Of a stretch of DNA of 64,000 bases, positions 53,126 through 61,283 are shown piece by piece (positions within the stretch are counted from its first letter, which is position 1; each line of letters starts with the position of its first letter). A program made the position numbers and the translations under genes. The DNA is from Marinibacterium anthonyi (GTDB lineage Bacteria > Pseudomonadota > Alphaproteobacteria > Rhodobacterales > Rhodobacteraceae): positions 1-64,000 of the forward strand of contig CP031594.1 in NCBI GenBank assembly GCA_003217735.2, read 5' to 3'. The notes under the pieces were generated by a model. The model saw only the letters and a program-made list of their open reading frames with translations. It made no database searches and had not been told where the DNA came from.

Positions 53126-53314
53126 TTAGCGCGACACCACCGGCAAGAAGCCCAGCGTCAGCAGGGACAGCGCCGCGATCACACCATATAGCCACAGCTG
53201 CCGCCTGGGACCTTCGGTCTTCCAGACGGTCCGATAGCGGTAACCCGCGAAGCAGGCGATCACGAACAGCAGCGTTGCACTGACCGGCGAAAGCGTCAGG
53301 TCGGACAATTTCAC
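53126..53314 (-). CDS. Small two-helix membrane protein, unknown
   Basis: 62 aa (GTG 53314) or 60 aa (TTG 53308, better spaced from AAGGAA). Two hydrophobic segments, ATLLFVIACFAGYRY and LYGVIAALSLLTLGFLPV, with a charged loop KTEGPRRQ between. I do not recognise it. It sits on the minus strand between nqrM and the CBS gene, converging with nqrM (18 bp). Could be a real small membrane protein or a chance frame; the ribosome site slightly favours a gene. Confidence 0.5.
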   Translation of the reverse strand: MKLSDLTLSPVSATLLFVIACFAGYRYRTVWKTEGPRRQLWLYGVIAALSLLTLGFLPVVSR

Positions 53315-53386
53315 TTCCTTTTGACGGAATTGATTTACTCGGGGGCGTTTTCCAATAGCCTCTATGGGATCAAGGGAGAGAACACC

Positions 53387-53920
53387 ATGCCTGCTTCATA
53401 TACCCCCAAGACCCGTGATTCCGCCCGCGACTCGGAAGGCCACGAAAAGACGAGCAGCCAGTCGCTCCAGACCAACCTCTCCGTCTCCCAGCTGACGGTG
53501 GGCCATGTGCTGGCCAGCAAGGGCGATGACCTTTTCTGGATCGGCCCCGAAGACACGGTCGGCAAGGCCGTCGAAGTGCTGCGCGACAAGCGTATCGGCG
53601 CGCTGCTGGTGAAGAACCCGCAGGGCGAACTGGTCGGCATCCTGTCGGAACGTGACATCGTGCGGCGCCTGGCCGACACGCCGGGCCGCACCCTTCCCCA
53701 GACCGTGGCCGAACTTATGTCGACAAAGGTCCAGACCGCGTCCCCGGGCGAAAGCCTGGTATCGGTGCTGCGCCGCATGACCGACGGACGGTTCCGCCAC
53801 ATGCCGGTGCTGGACGCCGGGCAGCTGGTCGGGATGATCACCATCGGCGATGCGGTCAGCTTCCGACTGCAAGCCCTTGAATACGAAGCGCTTCAGCTCA
53901 AACAGCTGATCGTGGGCTGA
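53387..53920 (+). CDS. CBS-domain protein
   Basis: 177 aa from ATG 53387, with AAGGGAGAG just upstream; the longer frame is less likely. Two CBS motifs (about residues 38-95 and 105-165: IGALLVKNPQGELVGILSERDIVRRL; FRHMPVLDAGQLVGMITIGDAV) form one Bateman module that binds adenine nucleotides or NAD. No catalytic domain, so it is a stand-alone sensor. It converges with the cysA remnant; 9 bp separate the ends. Partner unknown. Confidence 0.9.
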   Translation: MPASYTPKTRDSARDSEGHEKTSSQSLQTNLSVSQLTVGHVLASKGDDLFWIGPEDTVGKAVEVLRDKRIGALLVKNPQGELVGILSERDIVRRLADTPGRTLPQTVAELMSTKVQTASPGESLVSVLRRMTDGRFRHMPVLDAGQLVGMITIGDAVSFRLQALEYEALQLKQLIVG

Positions 53921-53929
53921 CCCCGGCGG

Positions 53930-54190
53930 TCAGGACACCAGGGCAACCTCGCCCTCGCCCTCGCCCTCGGCGGCCAGTGCCTCGGGCGTGTCGAACTTCA
54001 CGATGCGGCCGTGGTCCATGATGACCATTCGGTCGGCCAGTGCGCGGGCCTCGGCCTGGTCGTGGGTGACCATGACGGCGCCGACGCCGGCCTTGCGCTG
54101 CAACTCGCGGACCGATCCGCGCAGCGACACGCCCTTCAGCACCTCTGTGCCGTCGAAGGACTTGTGGATGTCGTGCACCTCGAAACTCAT
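53930..54190 (-). pseudogene. cysA: cysA remnant with internal deletion
   Basis: 86 codons. The N-terminus ([23 protein letters not shown]) and a later piece ([37 protein letters not shown]) match the sulfate ABC ATPase CysA, but everything between is missing: Walker A, Q-loop, signature and Walker B. The C-terminal regulatory domain is also gone, replaced by a short repetitive GEGEGEV tail. No ATPase activity is possible. The ATG still overlaps the permease stop (ATGA), the arrangement of the original operon. Confidence 0.85.
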
Positions 54191-55026
54191 GTGGATGCCC
54201 TCCTTTTCGGGCCGAAGCGGCCCAGCAGGCCGCGCAGCGCCAGCGTGACCAGCGCAAGACCGGCCAGGACCGTCGCCGCGGCAAAGGCGCCGGTGGCGTT
54301 GTAATCGTTGTAAAGCAGCTCGATCTGCAGCGGCAGGGTCATGGTCTGCCCCCGAATCGCGCCCGACACGACACTGACCGCGCCGAATTCGCCCATGGCC
54401 CGCGCCATGGTCAGCACCGTGCCATAGGCCAGCCCCCACGAAATATTGGGCAAAACGATATGGCGGAATATGGCGAACCCGTTGACCCCCAGCGTCAGCG
54501 CGGCTTTCTCCTCGTCCCGGTCCTGCTCCTCGATCGCGGGCTGGATGGCGCGCACGGCAAACGGGATCGACGTGAAGATCATCGCGATCGCGATGCCCCA
54601 CCAGGTACAGGCAACCTGGATCCCCGCCTTGTCCAGCAGCCCGCCGATCCACCCCGATTTGTCGTAAAGCGCCACCAGCGCGATGCCGGCCACGGCAGTC
54701 GGCAGGGCAAAGGGCAGATCCACCAGCGCATCCATGACGCCCCGCCCGGGAAACCGGTAGCGCGTCAGCACCCAGGCCAGCAGCAGCCCGAAGACCCCGT
54801 TGACCAGCGTCGCCGCCGCCGCCGCGGTGAAGGTCGCGCGCAGCGCGGTCAGCACCCGTTCCGATCCCATCACGCGCAGGTAATCGGACGGCCCCAACTG
54901 CCCCAGCTGCCACAGCAGCCCGCTGATCGGCAGCAGCACGATCAGGCACAGGAACAGGACCGTGATCCCCAGCGACAGGGAAAACCCCGGCAGGATATGC
55001 GAGGCGGTGCGTTTGAGGGCGAGCAT
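54187..55026 (-). CDS. CysT-CysW chimeric sulfate permease, probably non-functional
   Basis: 279 aa. Residues 1 to about 167 match Cys[53 protein letters not shown]. Residues about 190-279 match CysW instead: [45 protein letters not shown]. The two paralogues appear joined in frame by a deletion between homologous positions (junction near 54525). A full-length single permease is encoded, but the normal CysT/CysW heterodimer and an active ATPase are lost. The open frame is intact, so I list it as a CDS with doubtful function. Confidence 0.8.
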   Translation of the reverse strand: MLALKRTASHILPGFSLSLGITVLFLCLIVLLPISGLLWQLGQLGPSDYLRVMGSERVLTALRATFTAAAAATLVNGVFGLLLAWVLTRYRFPGRGVMDALVDLPFALPTAVAGIALVALYDKSGWIGGLLDKAGIQVACTWWGIAIAMIFTSIPFAVRAIQPAIEEQDRDEEKAALTLGVNGFAIFRHIVLPNISWGLAYGTVLTMARAMGEFGAVSVVSGAIRGQTMTLPLQIELLYNDYNATGAFAAATVLAGLALVTLALRGLLGRFGPKRRAST

Positions 55027-55106
55027 GGGGAAGGCTTCCTCGACTGGGCTGCCCGCCGCGCCATCGCGCGGGGGCGTTTCAATTCGGGTTTCAGGTCAGG
55101 GGGGTA

Positions 55107-55475
55107 TCAGTTGCGGAACACCTGGTCGAGCGTCCCGCCGTCCCCGAAATGGACCTCCTGCGCCTCGGCCCAGCTGCCGAAGACGTCTTCGACCGTGACC
55201 AGCCGCACTTCGGGGAACCGGTCGGCCGTGGCCTTCACGACCTCCGGATCATGCACGCGGTTGTTGAAGGACGCGATGATCTCCTGCGCCGGGGTGGAGT
55301 AAAGGAAGGTCAGGTAGGCCTCGGCCACGTCTTCGTTGCCCTGCGCCGCGGCCACCTTGCGCACCATCGCCACCGGGAATTCCGCCAGCAGCGACATCGA
55401 CGGCACGACCCGGTCATAGGCGCCCTCGTCCTCGGCGGCGCGGCTGTTCTCTACCTCGGCCACGTGACGCATGTC
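55107..55475 (-). pseudogene. cysP: Sulfate-binding protein C-terminal fragment
   Basis: About 115 codons matching the C-terminal third of sulfate-binding proteins: PSMSLLAEFPVAMVRKVA, NEDVAEAYLTFLYSTPAQEIIASFNNRVHDPEV, RFPEVRLVTVEDVFGSWAEAQEVHFGDGG. The first two-thirds, including the signal peptide and most sulfate-binding residues, are absent. Upstream of about 55475 the frame is unrelated. It is the first element of the former cysP-cysT-cysW-cysA operon, 80 bp before the chimeric permease. Confidence 0.85.
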
Positions 55476-55596
55476 GTCATGGGCTGGTGGAGCATGTCCG
55501 ACCGGTCGCACGGGTCGAGGACATGATGCGCAAGGATGGAGTCCGCCGGCGGCAGCTCCCAAATTCTTCACAGAAGGATGTGGTGGACGAGTAGGG
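55476..55596 (+). pseudogene. Possible C-terminal coding fragment of an unknown gene
   Basis: Exactly where homology to cysP ends, the plus strand reads an uninterrupted, charged frame (GLVEHVRPVARVEDMMRKDG, then VRRRQLPNSSQKDVVDE) ending at a TAG at about 55595. It has no start codon context and no recognised family. It may be the end of a gene whose front was lost in the deletion that truncated cysP, or chance. Confidence 0.25.
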
Positions 55597-55602
55597 TAGG
55601 GG

Positions 55603-55887
55603 TCAGCCCGGCGGCTGATTGTCCTCGCCATTCTTCGGAAGCTGCCTGGACGGGTTCGTGGCCATATCTTTGTAGAAATTGGCCATCTCCAATGATATGG
55701 CCGCCTGAACCTTGCCCTCGAGGGCGCCTTCGAGCCTGGAGACCCGATCGCGCAGGTTCCCGATCTCCAGGTTCAGACTGTCCAGCTCGTCTTCATGCTC
55801 GCCGCTTTCCTTATCCAGGCGCTTGACGTCATTGAGCAGGTCTTGGACCTTTCGACCCACGTCCAAAATAGTCCCGAACAAACTCAT
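55603..55887 (-). CDS. Small coiled-coil protein of unknown function
   Basis: 94 aa. Residues about 13-60 have heptad-like spacing of hydrophobic and charged residues (VQDLLNDVKRLDKESGEHEDELDSLNLEIGNLRDRVSRLEG region), predicting a coiled coil; the tail is Pro/Asn-rich. No signal or membrane segment. It follows the 154-aa gene by 6 bp, with GGAAGA upstream of its ATG, so both are co-translated. I do not recognise it. AT-richer than its neighbours. Confidence 0.65.
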   Translation of the reverse strand: MSLFGTILDVGRKVQDLLNDVKRLDKESGEHEDELDSLNLEIGNLRDRVSRLEGALEGKVQAAISLEMANFYKDMATNPSRQLPKNGEDNQPPG

Positions 55888-55893
55888 GTCGTC

Positions 55894-56358
55894 TTAGTTC
55901 TTCCATTCCGACCGGGCGGCGGCGCGGGCCGCACGTCGAGCGGCGCGGCTTGCAAGACCTTCGGCCAATGTCTTGCGAGTCTCGTCGATCTCACGGCCGA
56001 CCTGCTGCATGAACTCGTCGAGAGAGGCTTCTTCGGTCTCGGTCAGATCGCTCTCTGGGTGAGGGACAGACTTGCCCGTCGGATCGAACGCAGGCGGACC
56101 TTGATCAAACCACACATGTGGCGGCGTGCTGTGTGCCCCTCCCTGAAGGGCTACAACAACCTGAAGAGGGACATTGTAGACACCGCCGTCATGCTGAATG
56201 CAAACAAAGCCGTCGCTTGGGCTCTTGTGAAGTGAATGCTCGATGAGCAGAGAGCCCACTTGACGGTTTAGATCGACGTGCTGGATCTGTTCCAAAATCT
56301 CATGCACAGTCCGGCTGACGATCTTCTCCACGTTCTCGTTCTGCTGTTTGAACGCCAT
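55894..56358 (-). CDS. Hypothetical protein, first gene of a two-gene island
   Basis: 154 aa from ATG 56358 (MAFKQQNENVEKIVSR), with AGGGAAA upstream; the longer frame is weaker. Residues 1-60 look helical and charged, the middle (GFVCIQHDGGVYNVPLQVVVALQGG) is strand-like and hydrophobic, and the C-terminus is an Ala/Arg-rich basic helix (ASRAARRAARAAARSEW) that could bind nucleic acid. No family recognised. Base composition is lower in G+C than the flanks (32 of 60 at 56161-56220 against 44 of 60 at 57481-57540), suggesting transfer. Confidence 0.65.
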   Translation of the reverse strand: MAFKQQNENVEKIVSRTVHEILEQIQHVDLNRQVGSLLIEHSLHKSPSDGFVCIQHDGGVYNVPLQVVVALQGGAHSTPPHVWFDQGPPAFDPTGKSVPHPESDLTETEEASLDEFMQQVGREIDETRKTLAEGLASRAARRAARAAARSEWKN

Positions 56359-56511
56359 GTAGATTTCCCTTTGCTCTCCTCGTGAAGATAGCCATGCTGC
56401 GAGCATCCTGCAACGAATCTCCCAAATCCTTCACGCTTCGAGCAACAGACGCCGTGTTGAGTCTTCCTTGCCGATAAGGTCGGTTATGTAACCTGCGTCA
56501 CCGGAACGGGG

Positions 56512-57804
56512 TCACTGGACCCCGCGCGCCACCATGTCGAACAGCCGCGTCAGCACCCGCTTGTCGGCCCGCAGGCCATCGTGTTCGTATTCGTTGGTCA
56601 CCCAGGCCCGCAGGTTGGCGACCGAAGCGGCGGTGTCCATCGACAGGCCCGCATCCACGTACATGTCGTCGTGATAGACCACCGCCGCCACCGGCACGGC
56701 GTTGGCGCGCAGACGGTCCAGGTCATAGAACGGCGCGTCGAACCGGCGTCTGGCCAGCGCGTCCGCCGCCGCCCGGAACGGGCGCAGGGCACGGATCTGG
56801 TCGAACATCCAGGGGTATATCATCTCGCCCGTGAACAGCAGCGGTCGCCGGTCGGTGCCGAATTCCGGCCGCGCCTGCCGCGCCCGTTCCGCCGCCCAGT
56901 CCGACACGTTGCCGGCCTGGGCATAGATCGTCTCTTGCAGTGCGGCGAACAGCGGGTTGGTGGCGAATGCGGTGCGGCTCATGACCTCGTACAGAAACGT
57001 GTCGCTCAGCGGGCCGGTGTCGCCCGGTCCGGTCAGGGCCTCGTCGATCAGCCAGTGCACGTTCTCGTATCCCGGCGCCATGCCGAAATCCAGGCCAAGC
57101 GCCTGGACCCGTTCCACGCTCAGCCGGTCGCCGTCGGGCAGCCGGATGTCCTCGGCCGCCAGGATGTCGGCAATCCGGGCCACCCGGTCGACATCCTGCG
57201 GATAGCGCGCGTAATAGGCTTCGGTCCTGGCCTTCACCCGCGGATAGGTCCGGGCATAGACCGCGTCCGCTCCGGCCTCCAGCCCGGCCAGCCCGCCGGT
57301 GACGTAACAGGCCTCCAGCCCCTCGGGCGCCTGCGACAGGTATGTCAGCGTCAGGAACCCGCCATAGCTTTGGCCCAGGGTCGACCATGTCCGCCCGCCC
57401 AACAGCGTTTTCCGCAGGTGTTCGGCATCGCGGATGATGCTGTCGGCGCGGAAACAGGCCAGGTAATCGGCCCCCGCCTCACCATCCGCGAACGCCTGCA
57501 TCCGCGCGCCCTGTATGGCCGAAGACCGCCCCGTCCCCCGCTGATCCATCAGCAGCACGCGGAACCGTTTCAGCGCGACGGGCAGCCAGCTGGGGGACCC
57601 GTCCATCGGCCGGTTCGCCTTGCCCCCCGGGCCACCCTGCAGGAACAGCAGGTACGGCAGGTCGTCGTCCTTGCGCTGCGGGTCCACGACCTCGCGCACG
57701 AACAACGTGATGGCCTCGCCCTCCGGAGCGGCCCAGTCCAGCGGAACGGGCAGCCGGTGGTCGCTCACGACCAGGCCGGGGATGGAATAGCTTTGCGTCT
57801 GCAT
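56512..57804 (-). CDS. Alpha/beta-hydrolase, proline iminopeptidase-like
   Basis: 430 aa from ATG 57804 (MQTQSYSIPGLVVSDHRL). Alpha/beta-hydrolase fold of the S33 prolyl aminopeptidase type: oxyanion segment LQGGPGGKANRP, DQRGTGRSS, nucleophile Ser in GQSYGGFLTLTY, catalytic His probably in NEYEHDGLRA near the end. Would release N-terminal proline or a related residue from peptides in the cytosol. Stands alone; starts 613 bp from the IclR gene. Confidence 0.9.
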   Translation of the reverse strand: MQTQSYSIPGLVVSDHRLPVPLDWAAPEGEAITLFVREVVDPQRKDDDLPYLLFLQGGPGGKANRPMDGSPSWLPVALKRFRVLLMDQRGTGRSSAIQGARMQAFADGEAGADYLACFRADSIIRDAEHLRKTLLGGRTWSTLGQSYGGFLTLTYLSQAPEGLEACYVTGGLAGLEAGADAVYARTYPRVKARTEAYYARYPQDVDRVARIADILAAEDIRLPDGDRLSVERVQALGLDFGMAPGYENVHWLIDEALTGPGDTGPLSDTFLYEVMSRTAFATNPLFAALQETIYAQAGNVSDWAAERARQARPEFGTDRRPLLFTGEMIYPWMFDQIRALRPFRAAADALARRRFDAPFYDLDRLRANAVPVAAVVYHDDMYVDAGLSMDTAASVANLRAWVTNEYEHDGLRADKRVLTRLFDMVARGVQ

Positions 57805-58417
57805 GGGAACCTCGTGCGGGGCGGGCGTTGGCCCCTGCATAGACCGGATCGCCCCCGATGATCGAGATCCCCGATGCAACCGCGTTCCCCGGACAAAGCC
57901 TTCACCCGCCCCCCACCACACGGCCCCCGATCCCTAACGATCGGTTAATTCGCCCCTGCAAGCCCTTGATATCATTTAAGCCGTCTTCTGTCCCAGCGCA
58001 ATTTTCATGTCACCTCCTGCTTGTTTCCGTCCGGCCATCGGATGCGGCCGGGACTCACCCACCGAATGGGGCCGACAAATCCGCGTGTCAGGTCGTCACA
58101 GACGTCCCTGATCTGTCTGTCGGCCCCGGCGGAGGGGTATTCTTCAAAAAAGTGCAAACGTGCACTTTGCAGATGCAGCATTCGCGCAACAGGGGATTTC
58201 GTTCGCTTTCTCAAGCACCCCGCGCTGCCTCTGCCCCGAACACCGGCCACCGTCGCTGCAATGCGGCTAGATTTTCCTGAACATGATCAGTTGACGACGA
58301 TGCAATCGGGCTTCTATGCACGGCTAGGTTCCGTATCATAAACCAAGTTCAACATAGAGAACTATTGTTTGAACGGCAATACGGAGCCGACCCAAGGCCA
58401 AGGAGGACAGCCCCGGA
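57805..58417. promoter_or_regulatory. Long intergenic region upstream of the IclR operon
   Basis: 613 bp without a credible gene. A perfect palindrome AAAGTGCA-AACG-TGCACTTT lies at 58149-58168, preceded by AAAAAA. Nearer IclR, GTTCAA (58347-58352) / TTGAAC (58369-58374) with a 16-bp gap sits 44-71 bp before the IclR start and is a candidate IclR operator. An open frame at 58021-58341 has no protein-like features. Confidence 0.55.
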
Positions 58418-59203
58418 ATGAGTGGACGCGGCGCAGAACGTATCCTGCTGCTGATCGAGTGGATCGCCACCCGGGATGCACCGTTCACCTTCACCGAGGT
58501 TGTGGAGGCGTTGGCGCTTCCCAAAAGCTCGGCCCTGGCCTCGCTGCGGCTGCTGGTCGACCAGGGGTATCTTTCCCAGGGCACCGACCGCCGCTACGAA
58601 TTGATCCGCCTGCCCGGCCAGCCCGATGCCGGGGGCGCGGGCCAGGGAACGCTGCGCCGGATCGCACGCGCCATCCTGCAGGACATGGTGGCCGAGGCCG
58701 GAGAAAGCGGTTTCCTCGCGGTGCTCGGCGAAGGCCAGACCGTGCGCTACCTGATCAAGCTGCTGCCTTCGCGCGAAATCCGGTATGACCGCGACGTAGA
58801 CGTGCCGCGTCGGCCGCACCAGGTGTCGGCCGGCATCGCCCTGCTGACCGGGTTCGATGACGACGCGCTGGCCGCCTATGCCGCGGCCGAACACGCAGCC
58901 GGCCGCCTGACCGACACGCAGGCCCTTCTGGACAAGGTCGCGGCGGCGCGCGCAAGCGGCGCCCACGTGAACCCCAGAGGCATCGTCGAAGGCGCCGCGG
59001 GCATCTCGGCGCCGGTGCGCGACCCGCAGGGCCGGGTGATCGCCGCGCTGAACATCGCCGGTCCCGCCGACCGGCTCGCCGAACACTTCGACCACGTGAC
59101 CGCCATCGTCCGCCGCGGCGCCGCCGCGCTGGAAGAAGCGATCGCCATGGGGCAGCCCACTCGCCCCCATTCGCAAGACAAGACCGGAGAACAGACCCGA
59201 TGA
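58418..59203 (+). CDS. IclR-family transcriptional regulator
   Basis: 261 aa, ATG 58418 with AGGAGG about 11 nt upstream. Winged helix at residues about 1-65 (FTFTEVVEALALPKSSALASLRLLVDQGYL) and an IclR effector domain (about 85-245: ESGFLAVLGEGQTVRYLIKL, VSAGIALLTGF, GAAGISAPVRDPQGRVIAALNIAGP). Senses a small carboxylate-type ligand. Overlaps the CoA-transferase gene by 4 bp, so it is both first gene and regulator of the operon. Confidence 0.92.
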   Translation: MSGRGAERILLLIEWIATRDAPFTFTEVVEALALPKSSALASLRLLVDQGYLSQGTDRRYELIRLPGQPDAGGAGQGTLRRIARAILQDMVAEAGESGFLAVLGEGQTVRYLIKLLPSREIRYDRDVDVPRRPHQVSAGIALLTGFDDDALAAYAAAEHAAGRLTDTQALLDKVAAARASGAHVNPRGIVEGAAGISAPVRDPQGRVIAALNIAGPADRLAEHFDHVTAIVRRGAAALEEAIAMGQPTRPHSQDKTGEQTR

Positions 59204-60450
59204 CCGCCGTTCAGACCTGGCACGAGACCGATTTCACCCCCGAGGCCACGGGCCCGATGACGGGGATCCGCGTGCTGGACCTGTCGCGGCTGGTGGCCGG
59301 GAACATGGCGTCGCTGCAACTGGCCGATTTCGGCGCCGATGTCGTCAAGGTCGAACCCCTGCCCGCCGGCGACCCGCTGCGCGCCTGGAAGCAGATGGGC
59401 CAGATGACCTTCTGGAAGACCTACGCCCGCAACAAACGGTCGATCGCGCTGGACTTCCGGGCCGAGGGCGGCGTGCCGCTGCTGCGCCGGCTGATGGCCG
59501 AGGCCGACGTGATGATCGAAAGCTTTCGCCCCGGCACGATGGAAAAGATGGGCCTGGGTCCTGACGTGCTGGCGGCCGAATTCCCCCACCTGATCCTGCT
59601 GCGCGTTTCGGGCTTCGGCCAGACCGGGCCGTATTCCCCGCGCCCCGGGTTCGGCACGCTGGTCGAAGGCATGTCCGGCTTTGCCCACCGCAACGGCGAG
59701 GCCGGGGGCGACCCGCTGCTGCCGCCCTTGGCGCTGGCCGACATGATCTCGGGGCTTTACGGGTCGAACGCGATCCTGATGGCGCTGCGGTCGCGCGAAG
59801 CGACCGGCAAGGGCCAGGTGATCGACCTGTCGCTGCTGGAATCCATGGTGTCCGTGCTGGGGCCCGAACCGCTGGACTATCGCCTGACCGGCAAGGTCAA
59901 ACCGCGTGTCGGCAACGGGTCGAACACGTCCAGCCCGCGCAATGTCTACCGCAGCAAGGATGGCCATTTCATCGCCGTGTCGGCCTCGGTCCAGAACGCG
60001 GCGACGCGGCTGTTCAAGACCATCGGGCGCGACGACATGAACACCGATCCGCGCTATGCCACCAACGAGGAACGGGTGAAACGCCGCCACGAGGTCGACG
60101 CCATCGTCGGCGGCTGGATCGGCGCCCGCGACCGGGCCGACCTGCTGAAGATCTTCGCAAGCGAAGGCATCACCGCGGCGCCGCTTTTCTCGGTCGAGGA
60201 TATCATCGAGGACGCGCATTTCATCGACCGCGAGGTCTTTGTCGAGATCCCCGATGACGACCTGGGATCGGTTCCCACGCACAGCCCCCTGCCCCGCCTG
60301 TCCGCCACGCCCGGCACGATCCGGCGCGCCGCGCCGGTGCTGGGCCAGGACAGCGCCGCCGTGCTGGCCGAGGCCGGGTATTCCGAAGCCGAGATCGCGG
60401 AGATGGCCACCAGCGGGTTGATCCAGCTGGCCACGGAGGATGCGGCATGA
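59200..60450 (+). CDS. CaiB/BaiF-family (class III) CoA-transferase
   Basis: 416 aa. Type III CoA-transferase: VLDLSRLVAGNMASLQLADFGADVVKVEP at the N-terminus, NKRSIALDFR, then the catalytic Asp in LALADMISGLYGSNAILMAL, and RPGFGTLVEGMSGFAHRNG. Activates a carboxylic acid by CoA transfer. Sits directly before a CitE/HpcH-type lyase gene (4-bp overlap), so the CoA ester made here is probably cleaved by the next enzyme. Confidence 0.92.
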   Translation: MTAVQTWHETDFTPEATGPMTGIRVLDLSRLVAGNMASLQLADFGADVVKVEPLPAGDPLRAWKQMGQMTFWKTYARNKRSIALDFRAEGGVPLLRRLMAEADVMIESFRPGTMEKMGLGPDVLAAEFPHLILLRVSGFGQTGPYSPRPGFGTLVEGMSGFAHRNGEAGGDPLLPPLALADMISGLYGSNAILMALRSREATGKGQVIDLSLLESMVSVLGPEPLDYRLTGKVKPRVGNGSNTSSPRNVYRSKDGHFIAVSASVQNAATRLFKTIGRDDMNTDPRYATNEERVKRRHEVDAIVGGWIGARDRADLLKIFASEGITAAPLFSVEDIIEDAHFIDREVFVEIPDDDLGSVPTHSPLPRLSATPGTIRRAAPVLGQDSAAVLAEAGYSEAEIAEMATSGLIQLATEDAA

Positions 60451-61283
60451 GGTTGCGGTCGCTTCTTTACGTCCCCGCCAATGCCGAACGGTTTGTCGCC
60501 AAGGCCCATGAACGGGGCGCCGATGCGGTGATCCTCGACCTGGAAGACGCCGTCGAGGAAGGATCGAAGGACGCGGCGCGCGCCGGGTTGGGCGACGTCG
60601 TTCCCCGGGTCGGCCGGGACGGAGCGCGCGTCTATGTCCGGGTGAATTCCGGCCCGCGCATGGGCGACGATGCCCGCGCCGCGCTGGCCGCCGGGGTCCA
60701 TGGCATCGTTCTGCCAAAGGCCGAAAGCGCCGCGTCGGTCGATGCGCTGCTGGCCGAACTGGGCGATCTGGATGACGGCGCCGCCGATATCCTGCCCATC
60801 ATCGAGGATGCAGGCGGACTGCTGGATGCGCGTGCCGTGGCGGCCCACCCCCGCGTCACCGCGATCAGCCTCGGGGCCGAGGACTTTGCCACCTCCACAG
60901 GTGGCCAGCCCTCCCCCGAGATTGTCCGCCTGCCCAAGCTGATGGTCCATTACGCCGCCAAGGCCGAGGGCAAGATATCGCTGGGCATGCTGCGATCCAC
61001 CGCCGATTTCACCGACACCGACGCGCTGGTCGCCGCCGCCGAAGAAGCCGCGCGGTTCGGGTTCGACGGGGCGACCTGCATCCATCCCAAGGTGGTGGCG
61101 ATCCTGAACACCGCCTTTTCGCCGTCGCCCGAGGCGCTGACCCGCGCCCGCCGCATCGTCGCCGCCGCCGAAGAGGCCGCGTCGCAAGGGACCGGCGCCT
61201 TCATGCTGGACGGCGCATTCGTCGATCTGCCGGTACTGAACCGCGCCCGGGCCGTGCTGGCCAAGGCGGGGGTGACCGAGTGA
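60447..61283 (+). CDS. HpcH/CitE-family CoA-ester lyase
   Basis: 278 aa TIM-barrel lyase: RSLLYVPANAERFVAKA, AVILDLEDAVEEGSK, VRVNSGPRMGDD, LPKAESAASVDALL, SLGAEDFATSTGG, GATCIHPKVV. The metal-binding Glu and Asp in these motifs are present. The family includes citryl-CoA, malyl-CoA and citramalyl-CoA lyases, which split a CoA ester by a retro-aldol/Claisen step. Overlaps both neighbours by 4 bp. Specific substrate not assigned. Confidence 0.92.
   Translation: MRLRSLLYVPANAERFVAKAHERGADAVILDLEDAVEEGSKDAARAGLGDVVPRVGRDGARVYVRVNSGPRMGDDARAALAAGVHGIVLPKAESAASVDALLAELGDLDDGAADILPIIEDAGGLLDARAVAAHPRVTAISLGAEDFATSTGGQPSPEIVRLPKLMVHYAAKAEGKISLGMLRSTADFTDTDALVAAAEEAARFGFDGATCIHPKVVAILNTAFSPSPEALTRARRIVAAAEEAASQGTGAFMLDGAFVDLPVLNRARAVLAKAGVTE

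Larger units (their letters stand above)
55556..56434. repeat. Imperfect 16-bp direct repeats flanking a two-gene island
   Basis: CTCCCAAATTCTTCAC at 55556-55571 and CTCCCAAATCCTTCAC at 56419-56434 match in 15 of 16 positions, in the same orientation. Between them lie just the two unknown genes at 55603 and 55894. The pattern resembles the ends of an integrated segment or a recombination scar; no recombinase gene is present. Confidence 0.6.

Noticed and set aside
56405-56440. tRNA 3' end as an integration site for the two-gene island
   Set aside because: The GAATCTCCC stretch slightly recalls a T-arm, but no tRNA cloverleaf can be drawn around either repeat copy.
58021-58341. 106-codon open frame in the long intergenic region
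   Set aside because: Composition is unlike a protein, there is no good ribosome site, and it contains the palindrome at 58149.
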